Part shown: positions 28,541-37,929 of the stretch, piece by piece | Layout: each line of letters begins with the position of its first letter | How positions within the stretch are numbered: the first letter of the stretch is position 1 | Assembly: GCA_003245835.1 (NCBI GenBank) | Contig: QKCC01000065.1 | Span: 1 to 42,528 of the forward strand | Direction of reading: 5' to 3' | DNA: 42,528 bases | DNA from: Spirochaetales bacterium | GTDB taxonomy: Bacteria > Spirochaetota > Spirochaetia > UBA9216 | Made by a program: the position numbers and the translations under genes | Notes under the pieces: generated by a model | The model's database searches: none | Told to the model about the DNA's origin: nothing | Seen by the model: only the letters and a program-made list of their open reading frames with translations

Positions 28541-29962
28541 TCAATGGACGGCTACGGATTGATTTTCTTTCATTCCCCTTATCGTCTTCCTGAATTGAAC
28601 GGAAAAAAGAATCACTGTAAAAGTAACCGCAATAAAATCCGCGACCGGCTCCGCTGCATAAACTGCCACGGCTTTATCTGAGGAGAAAAGGTTCGGCATA
28701 ATATAAATCAGGGGAAGGAGTAATACGAATTTGCGTACTATTGCGATTATAACTGATTCTTTCGCGCTTCCGATTGCGATCAGGGTCATCTGGCTGGCCA
28801 TCTGGATTCCGAACAGCAGGCTCACCGTAAAAAATATTCTGATTACTCTTTCAGCAAAAACTGTCAGGGCCTCATCTGAGGTAAAAATGCCTATAGGCAG
28901 CTGCGGAAACAGCTGTATAAGAGCCCACAGCAGCGTCGAATAACATAAACTGATCGTGAGCAGAAGCCGGAATGCTTTTCTCACCCGCTCACTGCTGCCT
29001 GCGCCGTAATTGAAGCCGATAATCGGCTGAGCGCCCTGCCCCAGCCCCTGCATCGGCATCATCGTAAACTGCATGACACTCGACAGAATTGTCATAGCAC
29101 CGACGGCAATGTCTCCCCCGTATTTCAGCAGCGATGAGTTGAAGCTTACAGTAATTATACTCTCGCTGCCGATCATTATAAACGGAGCCGCGCCCAGAGC
29201 AATAAAGGGCAGTATTATTTTTGATTTGAGTTTAAGATTCTTACTTCTGAGTTTGAGATTTGTTTTTTTCCCGACCAGAAACAGGATTACCCAGACACAT
29301 GAAATACCCTGGGAGATAACAGTGGCAAGAGCCGCACCCTGAACACCCATATTGAAACCGAAAATGAAAATAGGGTCCAGAATAATATTGACGACAGCCC
29401 CTATAAGAACGGTGAACATACTGGTTTTGGCAAAGCCCTGTGCAGTAATGAAAGCATTCATCCCGAGTGTCAGCTGAACGAAGAGAGTCCCGACAGCGTA
29501 GATATTCATATAACCGGTCGCATAGCCTATGGTATTTTCACTTGCACCGAAAGCAAGAAGAAAATCTCGGTTCCAGATCAGCAGCACAGCTGTCAGAATG
29601 AGCGACAGAATCACCTGAAAAGTAAATGCATTACCGATAATCTTTTCAGCTCCGTCCTTATCCTCCCTGCCGAGGCTTATTGATGCCCGCGGAGCCGCCC
29701 CGGCGGATACAAACGCTGAAAACGCCATAATGATCATGATTACAGGCAGGCAGACGCCCACGCCCGTCAACGCGAGTGTTCCGGTTCCGGGTATATGACC
29801 GATGTAGATACGGTCGACCATATTGTAAAGCATGTTTATCAGCTGTGCAGCAATAGTCGGAACTGCCAGTTTGAATAAGAGCCTTCCGACCGGCTCTGTT
29901 CCCAATATATTTTTCTGTATAACCTGTTGTTTATTCACTCGTTTCCAGTCCTTTGCCGGCAT
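28541..29962 (-). CDS. MATE family efflux transporter
   Basis: PVGRLLFKLAVPTIAAQLINMLYNMVDRIYIGHIPGTGTLALTGVGVCLPVI; 12-TM pattern. Alternative GTG start at 29938. Confidence 0.93.
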   Translation of the reverse strand: MPAKDWKRVNKQQVIQKNILGTEPVGRLLFKLAVPTIAAQLINMLYNMVDRIYIGHIPGTGTLALTGVGVCLPVIMIIMAFSAFVSAGAAPRASISLGREDKDGAEKIIGNAFTFQVILSLILTAVLLIWNRDFLLAFGASENTIGYATGYMNIYAVGTLFVQLTLGMNAFITAQGFAKTSMFTVLIGAVVNIILDPIFIFGFNMGVQGAALATVISQGISCVWVILFLVGKKTNLKLRSKNLKLKSKIILPFIALGAAPFIMIGSESIITVSFNSSLLKYGGDIAVGAMTILSSVMQFTMMPMQGLGQGAQPIIGFNYGAGSSERVRKAFRLLLTISLCYSTLLWALIQLFPQLPIGIFTSDEALTVFAERVIRIFFTVSLLFGIQMASQMTLIAIGSAKESVIIAIVRKFVLLLPLIYIMPNLFSSDKAVAVYAAEPVADFIAVTFTVILFSVQFRKTIRGMKENQSVAVH

Positions 29963-30374
29963 TCCGCCAAATTCGCAGATTCATTTCTGCGTACAGTTCC
30001 CGCTCCCCGGCGGAGAAATCAGAGAACAGCTCACTGACGAACCCGTCCATTGCTGCCGACAGTTCAGTTATGATTCTGTCGGCACCCGGTCTCAGATTCA
30101 GATGGATCCTGCGCCTGTCCCCGCTGTCCTGCAATCGGCTTAGAAGATCCTTCCGAATCAGGGATTCAACCGCTTTTGATACATTCGCCTTCGGCAAATG
30201 CCTGAATTCGACAATATCGGTCGCGGTGTCTTTCGACGGATTATTATGCAGATACAGCAGAACATTGGCTTCGTATTGTGTCAGACCGTATTTATCATAA
30301 ACCGGGGCACTGAACTTATCGAGCAGACGAAGAATTGTCTGCGTTGCCTGCAGAATCTCATTGGGGCTCAGCAT
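29931..30374 (-). CDS. MarR family transcriptional regulator
   Basis: LTQYEANVLLYLHNNPSKDTATDIVEFRHLPKANVSKAVESLIRKDLLSRLQDSGDRRRIHLNL wHTH; 3' end overlaps MATE start. Confidence 0.9.
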   Translation of the reverse strand: MLSPNEILQATQTILRLLDKFSAPVYDKYGLTQYEANVLLYLHNNPSKDTATDIVEFRHLPKANVSKAVESLIRKDLLSRLQDSGDRRRIHLNLRPGADRIITELSAAMDGFVSELFSDFSAGERELYAEMNLRIWRNAGKGLETSE

Positions 30375-30471
30375 ATATTCTATCCTTTTATTGTTTCTTT
30401 ATAAACAGTTTCTACAGGAACTAATTTATATAAACAGAATACGATCGTCAAGTATTGGGCAGATCAGAGTA

Positions 30472-30982
30472 TTATTGCTTCTCCAATATTCCGGAAGCAA
30501 ATGCTTTTATCGTCTTTATGGTATCTTCACTTACATAAGGCAATGTGTAGCTTGATGAGGAAGGATAATCTTCAAATATTGAACAGTAAAGTAAAAGAGC
30601 TGCAAGAAAAGAACCTAATTGCGTCGGATGGATTTCATCGGCCTTTATTATACTGATATCCGGATACTCTTTTTGAAACTGGTAAAAAGCCTGTGAAACA
30701 GGTGCTACAATAACACTGTTCTCCGCTGCAATTCGCCTGTACAGCCCCATCCTCCCAATGTTTTCGCAGCCCGGTACCGCCCCTGGCATGAGTTTGAATG
30801 GTTATAACGCGTTTCGGGTTATTGTTCTCTCCGATAGCGGATATCATATCTTTAAGCCCGTTATAATATGTAAGGCTGTCGCCGATCATCAAAATCCGAG
30901 TTTCGGCATTTCCGGTGCTTAGAGTAATTAATGCAAATATAATTATAGAACAGCATCTGATAAGAAGAGTACGACCGACCAT
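30472..30982 (-). pseudogene. SGNH/GDSL-type hydrolase, internally deleted and frameshifted
   Basis: N-part (ORF 30635-30982) has signal peptide and LMIGDSLTYYNGL, ending at HWEDG. C-part (ORF 30472-30789, other frame) has LYRRIAAENSVIVAPVSQAFYQFQ...DEIHPTQLGSFLAALLLY. Junction near 30742-30748. Confidence 0.75.
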
Positions 30983-31157
30983 AAAACACCTCCATAAACG
31001 AAACTGCTAAAACCGGCCGAATCTAATAGATACAAACTTTTTAATACTGACATACTATCCAGCTATCCGTAAATTCTAAGCCTTCTCCTGAAAGGATGTC
31101 AAGCGAATTGATCAGCTCATATTCTGCATGATGCGGACATTTAATTTCACGAGAGCT

Positions 31158-32114
31158 TCATTTCTCCCGTGACTTGCGGATTTTATACAGCTGGTAGGAA
31201 TTCACGGAATTGTGCCAGATACTGTAAAACCCTCCGGCAAGTGCTGTTACCGGAGTCAGAAAGGTATAGCCCATCCATATTGCAAACACCGTATTTTTCT
31301 GTCCCAGGGCCTGACCCGCAGTCGTCTTCTCCCCATATCGTATTCCAACCTTCCAGCCAAGCCAAAACTGCAGCAGGCAGGACAGCAGCGTCACTGCACC
31401 GATTCCGGCTTCATAGATAAAAGCAACCCGGCTGTGCATCAATTCTCGTACCGTCATGGCAATCGCTACGGTTAAAGCGACAGCCCACAGGTAAAATGCA
31501 AGGTCCTTCAAAGCAATCAGTCTTTTGTGTACTTTCGGAAAGCGTATTCGGACAAACCAGGCTGTAAAAAATGGAAGAATCAGCAGGGGAAATACCTTTT
31601 TCAGGATGATCCAGAATGAAGACAGAAAGGACATTCCTTCGACCGGATGAACCACTGGAAGCATAAGCGGCACCATCAAAGCAGTTACCAGGTTGCATAT
31701 AATCGTGTAAGTCGTCAGTGAAGAAATATTACCGCCAAGCTTGTCAGTAACTACGACAGCAGCTGTTGCGGTCGGGCAGATCATACAAATCATAGCCCCT
31801 TCGACAACAACCCTTCCCTGCATATCAGGAAAAAGCATCAGCAGCCCGCCCAGTATAAGAAAAATACCGACCTGAATTAAAACCAGCCAGCCGTGCCACG
31901 GACATAGTCGCAAGTCTCCGGGATCAACTTTACAAAAGGAAAGAAATAACATGGTGAAAATCAGCAAAGGCTGAATAACGGCGACTGTCTTTACAGTAAA
32001 TACATGAACAGCAACAGGCAGGTTGAGCTGAGAGTACACCAGGTACGCGAGAATACCGGAAAGCATAGAAATCGGCAGCGTCCAGTTTTTCAATAAAAGG
32101 ATAAATTTCTTCAT
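31158..32114 (-). CDS. Bile acid:sodium symporter (BASS)-like transporter
   Basis: Polytopic; MICPTATAAVVVTDKLGGNISSLTTYTIICNLVTALMVPLMLP. ATG 32114 with AGGA upstream (track start is a TTG at 32147). Confidence 0.75.
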   Translation of the reverse strand: MKKFILLLKNWTLPISMLSGILAYLVYSQLNLPVAVHVFTVKTVAVIQPLLIFTMLFLSFCKVDPGDLRLCPWHGWLVLIQVGIFLILGGLLMLFPDMQGRVVVEGAMICMICPTATAAVVVTDKLGGNISSLTTYTIICNLVTALMVPLMLPVVHPVEGMSFLSSFWIILKKVFPLLILPFFTAWFVRIRFPKVHKRLIALKDLAFYLWAVALTVAIAMTVRELMHSRVAFIYEAGIGAVTLLSCLLQFWLGWKVGIRYGEKTTAGQALGQKNTVFAIWMGYTFLTPVTALAGGFYSIWHNSVNSYQLYKIRKSREK

Positions 32115-32205
32115 CAGCACAATCCTGTCAGTTAAACATTCAGACAATAATAGCTTTAAATGTCTGTATTGTGCTATACCTCACATCATCAGTTAAAAAA
32201 GGCAG

Positions 32206-33591
32206 TCAGGAACTGCCCTTTAACCCCAGAATATCCAGGCGTGAACGAAGTCTCCTCTCGGAAATATTTAAAAGCCGGGCGGCTTCACTCTGATTTCCTG
32301 CCGCCTGTTCTAAACCCGCCTGAATCAGGCTGATCTCAAAAGCCCTGAGCTGTGAATTGTAGTCTTTCGGGATTAGCTCTCCGCCGGTTCCGTCATTATC
32401 CGGTAACTGATCTTCAAATTCCGGAAGATCAGCAGCAGTAACGAGACGGCCCCGGCTAAGTATTACCGCCCTTTCTATAATATTTTCCAATTCACGTATA
32501 TTCCCCGGAAACCGGTGCGCCATAAGTTTATCCAGCCCTTCCCTGCTGATTCCCTCAACCGATTTGCGGTTCTTTTTGTTATACATTTCGATAAAATGTT
32601 CTGCAAGAAGCGGTATCTCTGACTTTCTATGCCTCAATGCAGGCAGTTCAATTTTAATGACATTCAATCGCCAGAAGAGATCCTCCCGGAAGGTTCCTTC
32701 GCTTATCATATGCTCAAGATTCCGGCTGGTAGCAGCTATAATTCGAATATTAAGATCCTTTTCAAGGTTTTCTCCGACCTTCTGGAGCTTCCCGAACTGG
32801 ATTATGCGCAGCAGCTTTACCTGAATCTTTACCGGGATATCACCCACCTCGTCAATAAAGAGGGTTCCGCCGTCGGCTTCCTCAAACCGGCCGGGGCGGT
32901 CCTTTTCGGCACCGGTAAACGCACCTTTAACATGACCGAAAAGCTCACTCTCCATTAAGGTTTCCGGAAGAGCTGCAATATTGACTGAAATAAACGGTTT
33001 ATCTTTCCGCAAACTGGTTTTATGAATCAGCCTTGCAATCAGTTCCTTACCAGTACCGCTCTCACCTGTTATAAGTACCGTAGCATCGGTTTCAGAACTG
33101 CGGGCTACCACATTGAGAACATTCTGCATTGGACGGCTGTTATAGACTAAAGGCAAATCGGGAAAGGACGCCTCTATCTCCCTGTCTACACGGATATTTT
33201 CATGAATTAGGCTTTGCTGCTCGAAAATGCGCAGAAATATGTGCTCGATATCGTCCAATTTCACCGGCTTGATCAGGTAATCGTCCCCGCCGCTTTTCAG
33301 TATTTCCACTGCTTCCCGCGCACTCTCAAACGCCGTCATAACGACTACATTTATTAGAGGATTTCGGCTCTTGATTTCCCGCAGCACTTCCAGGCCGTCC
33401 CGATCGGGAAGCCGGTAATCCGTCAGAACAAGATCAACAGAATCTTCAGCCAGTCTGTCCAGTCCCTCTTTTGCCGTTTCTGCTGTAATCAGTTCTATTC
33501 CGGGAAAAGTAATTTTATCAGAAAATGTTTTGAGCAGTTCCAGTTGGGTAAAATCATCATCAATGGCAAGTACCTTGAGTTTATCATCCAT
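32206..33591 (-). CDS. NtrC-family sigma54-dependent response regulator (REC-AAA+-HTH)
   Basis: [13 protein letters not shown]...[12 protein letters not shown] receiver; GESGTGKE Walker A; GAFTGA loop; C-terminal [28 protein letters not shown]. Start at 33591 rather than 33762 preferred. Confidence 0.93.
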   Translation of the reverse strand: MDDKLKVLAIDDDFTQLELLKTFSDKITFPGIELITAETAKEGLDRLAEDSVDLVLTDYRLPDRDGLEVLREIKSRNPLINVVVMTAFESAREAVEILKSGGDDYLIKPVKLDDIEHIFLRIFEQQSLIHENIRVDREIEASFPDLPLVYNSRPMQNVLNVVARSSETDATVLITGESGTGKELIARLIHKTSLRKDKPFISVNIAALPETLMESELFGHVKGAFTGAEKDRPGRFEEADGGTLFIDEVGDIPVKIQVKLLRIIQFGKLQKVGENLEKDLNIRIIAATSRNLEHMISEGTFREDLFWRLNVIKIELPALRHRKSEIPLLAEHFIEMYNKKNRKSVEGISREGLDKLMAHRFPGNIRELENIIERAVILSRGRLVTAADLPEFEDQLPDNDGTGGELIPKDYNSQLRAFEISLIQAGLEQAAGNQSEAARLLNISERRLRSRLDILGLKGSS

Positions 33592-33707
33592 AATTCGATT
33601 ATCGGTGTTTGGATGTATGAAGTTGATTTGGCAGTTAAAATCGAACAAATACGCAGCCTCTCTGCCGCCGAAAAACCTCGCCCTGATTGTCGAAACTTCA
33701 TTAAATA

Positions 33708-33725
33708 TTCGACCAAATAGTCGAA
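33708..33725. promoter_or_regulatory. Candidate regulator-binding dyad TTCGAC-N6-GTCGAA
   Basis: Perfect 6-bp inverted repeat, about 115 bp upstream of the sigma54 promoter; extra half-site GTCGAA at 33689-33694. Confidence 0.5.
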
Positions 33726-33830
33726 CATTTTTCTTATGAATTCTTTTAAAGCGGCAAAGCATAACTTTTTAACAATCATAACTCCTTACTGGATATGCAT
33801 TTAGTAAACTTACCCTGAAACCTGCGACCA

Positions 33831-33846
33831 TGGCACACTAATTGCA
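33831..33846 (+). promoter_or_regulatory. Sigma54 (-24/-12) promoter
   Basis: TGGCAC ACTAA TTGCA: exact consensus match with GG-N10-GC spacing, upstream of ATG 33881 and divergent from a sigma54 activator gene. Confidence 0.9.
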
Positions 33847-33880
33847 TTATATTATTATCCTGACAATTAGGAGGGATTTT

Positions 33881-34159
33881 ATGAACCAGGAAAACAGATC
33901 GATAATCAGCCGAACCTTAATGGAACTCATAGTTGATAATTACCGAGAAATTGAGCAGAAATACCCCGGATATACAATGAAAAAAGAAGCCGCCACACTG
34001 ATTACGTATTGTCACACCAGGGGCTGGCCGGACCTGCTTAAGAGGGCAATGAGCATCTTTGGAATGGATGTCCTCGACATAGTTCCGGATCGTCTTTTTA
34101 TCCAGATAAACAATAAAGACATAAAAACAATGGCGGCTGCTGTTCATAATATGGAATAG
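33881..34159 (+). CDS. Small protein of unknown function (92 aa) under sigma54 promoter
   Basis: MNQENRSIISRTLMELIVDNYREIEQKYPGYTMKKEAATLITYCHTRGWPDLLKRAMSIFGMDVLDIVPDRLFIQINNKDIKTMAAAVHNME; RBS taggaggg. Track start 33842 lies inside the promoter. Confidence 0.8.
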   Translation: MNQENRSIISRTLMELIVDNYREIEQKYPGYTMKKEAATLITYCHTRGWPDLLKRAMSIFGMDVLDIVPDRLFIQINNKDIKTMAAAVHNME

Positions 34160-34290
34160 GGGCAGAAGTGCCGCTGTCTTCTAACCCTGATTTCCGATTC
34201 CTCCTGTTTCAGCCTTGCACGCTTTGATTTTTTTCCTTACTATCAGTTTTTAAATACAGCCGTTATTTACAGTTTAAGGATTAAATACTA

Positions 34291-34716
34291 ATGAAAACCT
34301 ACACAGCCTCGCATATGGTTAAAATGGAAGACTTGAATCATCACAGTAATCTTTATGCCGGAAGGGCAATAGAATGGATGGTAGAGGCATCCTTCATCGC
34401 AGTCTCGCTTGAATATGGAAACGGACATGGCCTGTTATACAAAAACACCCATCAGTTCAGCTTTGAAAAATCAGTCGAGCCCGGAGAGATTATCAGCTAT
34501 AGAAGTATATTGGTGCGCACCGGAAAGAAAAGCCTGACGCTCCGGGTCGGTTTGATTTCAGAAAAAACCGGGGAGCTAAAGGCCGAGGGATATACCACCT
34601 TTGTTACTGTAAAACCGCAAACAAACGAGTCGGTTGCACACGGGCTCTCATTGGATCAAACAGACGATCCGGATGAACTGGCCTGGAGAGCAAAGGCGGA
34701 TTCCTTTTTTAGGTAG
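34291..34716 (+). CDS. Acyl-CoA thioesterase-like hotdog-fold protein
   Basis: MVKMEDLNHHSNLYAGRAIEWMVEASFIAVSLEYG hotdog pattern. Confidence 0.75.
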   Translation: MKTYTASHMVKMEDLNHHSNLYAGRAIEWMVEASFIAVSLEYGNGHGLLYKNTHQFSFEKSVEPGEIISYRSILVRTGKKSLTLRVGLISEKTGELKAEGYTTFVTVKPQTNESVAHGLSLDQTDDPDELAWRAKADSFFR

Positions 34717-34838
34717 ACCCGCAGTTTTTACCCCATCAGCTGCTCCGGCAACGGCTTAGTGATTCTGCAGTTAAATGAATTCTTATGCCGGACTGTTGTA
34801 ATTCAGCAGAATAAAGCTCTGTCCGGATTCGGTTTTCT

Positions 34839-35723
34839 TCAGTATTCGCTTACAAGGCTGAATTGTCCGCCTTCCCCAGTCAGGCTGCCGGCCCAGGGAT
34901 TCGGATAGTCCCTATAGTGGGTGAATGAGTAACTGACTGTATCGTTGAAAATCCCCTCAAGGGTCAGAGTTCCGGTACTGTTCCAGGAGCCTGAGTACGA
35001 ACTGCCGGAGGAGCTGCTGGTGACTGTAACAGCACCCGTAATCGAAGCCGTCCCGCTCAGTGCCGGATTTTCATTCAGCGACTGATAATCAGTGAAGACC
35101 GCCCTCATGTTAGTATACTCGTATTTATACTTGTTATAGTCCAGCATAGTCTTGGTGAAGGTTCCATTTACGGTCACTGTTCCTCCAACCGCCCCGTCTA
35201 CAATCTTGTTCGAACACGTCTGACTCGAGAGCCAGGGCACTGCCCTGAAAAAATCATCTACGATAGACTGAGCCACCCGGGCCGCATCGGAAGAATAGAT
35301 AACCGCCGGACCGTTGATCCCCTCCCGGATAGTAAACGCATAATCCTCTTTCCCGTACACATAGTCCCGGTGCAGGTAAACTGTAAAATAAATCTCTCCG
35401 CCGGATGATGCTGTGAAAGTTGCGACGTCGTGAGCGGATGTCCCCATATCAAAATCGAAATCTTCAATATGCAGATGGATAGGCACTTCATCAAAAGACG
35501 CGAGCTCGGCTGTATAGACCTGTCCCTCATCGAAGGCTGCTTTGTACAAACAGTAATAATAAGGATAATCCTCTTCGCACGTGTCGTCGATGTAGCCCTG
35601 AAATACCGCATTAAGAACAAGCTTCGGGACAAGATCACAGGTCCACAGAAGGCAGCCGGCTGAACATGTCAGAATAATCAATAAGAGACTCCTGAATCTT
35701 GAAAGATTATTTTGAATTTTCAT
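34839..35723 (-). CDS. Hypothetical lipoprotein
   Basis: 294-aa ORF with signal peptide and Cys (LIILTCSAGC); beta-rich Ser/Thr/Gly C-terminal half. Confidence 0.65.
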   Translation of the reverse strand: MKIQNNLSRFRSLLLIILTCSAGCLLWTCDLVPKLVLNAVFQGYIDDTCEEDYPYYYCLYKAAFDEGQVYTAELASFDEVPIHLHIEDFDFDMGTSAHDVATFTASSGGEIYFTVYLHRDYVYGKEDYAFTIREGINGPAVIYSSDAARVAQSIVDDFFRAVPWLSSQTCSNKIVDGAVGGTVTVNGTFTKTMLDYNKYKYEYTNMRAVFTDYQSLNENPALSGTASITGAVTVTSSSSGSSYSGSWNSTGTLTLEGIFNDTVSYSFTHYRDYPNPWAGSLTGEGGQFSLVSEY

Positions 35724-36125
35724 ATTTCTACTCCTTCCGCCCCGGAAACAGTATTAAAAAGCGCGCAGGATTATCGGGGGATAAATGAATCAGTAATATC
35801 TGCTGAACCAAAAACCTTGCGGTTTCACGTTCAGCTGTTTTATCATTGGTTTCCTCTGAATAAGCGCTCCATTTACAAAACTCATTAAATTATAAAGGCT
35901 TCCAAAATAAAAAACATCCGTAAAAACATGGTTATTTTTCATCGAAATTGAACCTGAACGAGCACATTTTCCCGAAAGAAATAACCTAATAGCGATGAAA
36001 TTGTTCGCTATGCATGCAACTCTGAACATCCGTACAGAGAGGGTGATTTCACTCTGCCCGGCATTACTCCAAAATTAGCACTTGCTATCTATATTCGATA
36101 GGGCTACAATTGCAGTGGAATAAAA

Positions 36126-37445
36126 ATGAATATGAACATGAGTACTGTTATTTCCATAGCAGTTATTGTTTCAAGCCTGATGACACTATATATATTTTTT
36201 CTGTGGCTCGGATACCGTGAAGACAACCGTGCTGTCGGGTATTTCCTCTCCGGTTTTATAATTGTCAATATCGCCTACATAATTCTGAATTTTTCGGGTA
36301 AATGGCCGTTTTTCCTGACCGGCGTATTTGCAAATACGATATTCATCGGCGGGTATGCCATAATGTTTATTGCTTTTGCGTTCTTTTTAAAAGGAAATAT
36401 TGTTTTAAGAGAAATCGCAATCCTGATTATAATTACAGCGGGCGTACTGGTTGAACAGATCATCTTCAGCTATATATACCCGTCTATCAGGATAAGGCTT
36501 ATTCTGCTGTCAGGAGCAACCTCTTTTATTCAGCTTTTTATCGCATTTCTGATCTTCAAATACCGGAAGAGTCTTGGAACAGTCCATTTTTTTCTTATTC
36601 CGGTCATTCTTATAAGGGTCCTGAGTTCTTTATCCAGTGCTGTTCTGGCAATATTTGCGGACCCCGGCAAAACTATAGCCAGCCTGTCATGGTACCATGT
36701 AATAACTACAGTATTGGGAACTTACCTTTTAACATTCTGGCCTTTCGGCTTCGCCATGATGATTCTCAATCGAAAAAAAGCCGTTGCTGAAGAGCGCACC
36801 AGGGAAGCAGGGCTTCTGCTTCGAGAGCTGCATCACAGGATGAACAACAACATGAGCATGATCATTTCACTGATCGACTGGCAGATTTTAAGATCCGATG
36901 AACATCAGTCCGGTACGGCTGATGTAATTAAGGCCCAGCTCTCCGCCGCAAAAGCCAGGATTCACTCCCAGGCGCTGGTCTACCAGAGGCTTTTAACAGA
37001 GGGAAACCTCACCAGGATTATGCTGAATGACTTCATTTCCAGCCTGTCTGAAAAAATTGAATCAGAATTCATGCAGGACGACCGGAATGTCCGGATTAAC
37101 CTTACCCTGACCCCAATCCTGGTAAGTATCGAAACAGCAGGCTATGCCGGACTCATCCTGAATGAGCTTCTGGCCAACAGTTTCACGCACGCGTTCCCGG
37201 ACAACAAAACCGGTGAGATAAACATTACCCTTGAAACAAAGCCGGATAATAATATATTTTTAACATATAGTGATAACGGACCCGGGGCCGAGAAAATCAA
37301 GCCGGGTGAATTTCAGGGGATGGGAACGGAACTGGTACAAATTCTGGGAGAACAACAACTGCGCGGGCAAATGACCATGGATTATAAAAACGGATTTTTC
37401 TTTTCCCTGATTTTTAAAAATGAGCTGCCGAAAACAAGGATTTGA
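36126..37445 (+). CDS. Polytopic sensor histidine kinase, HisKA_2/HWE-like
   Basis: About 7 hydrophobic segments, then RELHHRMNNNMSMIISLIDWQ and HATPase motifs LILNELLANSFTHAF, YSDNGPG. Confidence 0.88.
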   Translation: MNMNMSTVISIAVIVSSLMTLYIFFLWLGYREDNRAVGYFLSGFIIVNIAYIILNFSGKWPFFLTGVFANTIFIGGYAIMFIAFAFFLKGNIVLREIAILIIITAGVLVEQIIFSYIYPSIRIRLILLSGATSFIQLFIAFLIFKYRKSLGTVHFFLIPVILIRVLSSLSSAVLAIFADPGKTIASLSWYHVITTVLGTYLLTFWPFGFAMMILNRKKAVAEERTREAGLLLRELHHRMNNNMSMIISLIDWQILRSDEHQSGTADVIKAQLSAAKARIHSQALVYQRLLTEGNLTRIMLNDFISSLSEKIESEFMQDDRNVRINLTLTPILVSIETAGYAGLILNELLANSFTHAFPDNKTGEINITLETKPDNNIFLTYSDNGPGAEKIKPGEFQGMGTELVQILGEQQLRGQMTMDYKNGFFFSLIFKNELPKTRI

Positions 37446-37446
37446 A

Positions 37447-37803
37447 GTGGGACAAAAAAAGCTGTTGATTGTCGAAGATGAGATTATTATTGCCATGAAT
37501 CTGCGAAGACAGCTGGAAAAAAATGGCTTTGAGGTCTGCGGGATCGCCGGCGGAGAAAAAGAAGCTGTCGATTCCGTTCAGCTGCATCGCCCGGACACGG
37601 TCCTGATGGATATAAACCTGCGCAACAATGAATCAGGAATAAACGCCGCCAACGAAATCCGCAAACAGGAACACATCCCGAATATCATCTACATTACAGG
37701 CTACGGTGACGAGGAACTGATCCGTTCCGCCTGGAATACCGGACCGTTGGCAGTTCTCAAGAAACCTGTCATTATGGAAGATATTATCAGGCTGCTGGCA
37801 TAG
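37447..37803 (+). CDS. Single-domain response regulator (receiver only)
   Basis: KKLLIVEDEIIIAMNLRRQLEKNGFEV...DTVLMDINL...YITGYGDEELI...VLKKPV. Likely GTG start 37447 with AAGGA upstream (track start 37420); ORF nested close to kinase stop. Confidence 0.88.
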   Translation: MGQKKLLIVEDEIIIAMNLRRQLEKNGFEVCGIAGGEKEAVDSVQLHRPDTVLMDINLRNNESGINAANEIRKQEHIPNIIYITGYGDEELIRSAWNTGPLAVLKKPVIMEDIIRLLA

Positions 37804-37929
37804 TGAACACTATTTAAGCACTTTAAAAAACAATACAATAAAAGCCAAAGCTTTCACTGCCGCTAAATTAATATTGCAAAACCATTGGTTAGGGATTAAT
37901 ATCAAAAAAACACTGATAAATAAAGGGAA

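Noticed and set aside
35790-36029. 79-aa minus-strand ORF in the gap before the histidine kinase
   Set aside because: No RBS or recognisable signal; region has short inverted repeats (atagcga...tcgctat) and looks like regulatory non-coding DNA.
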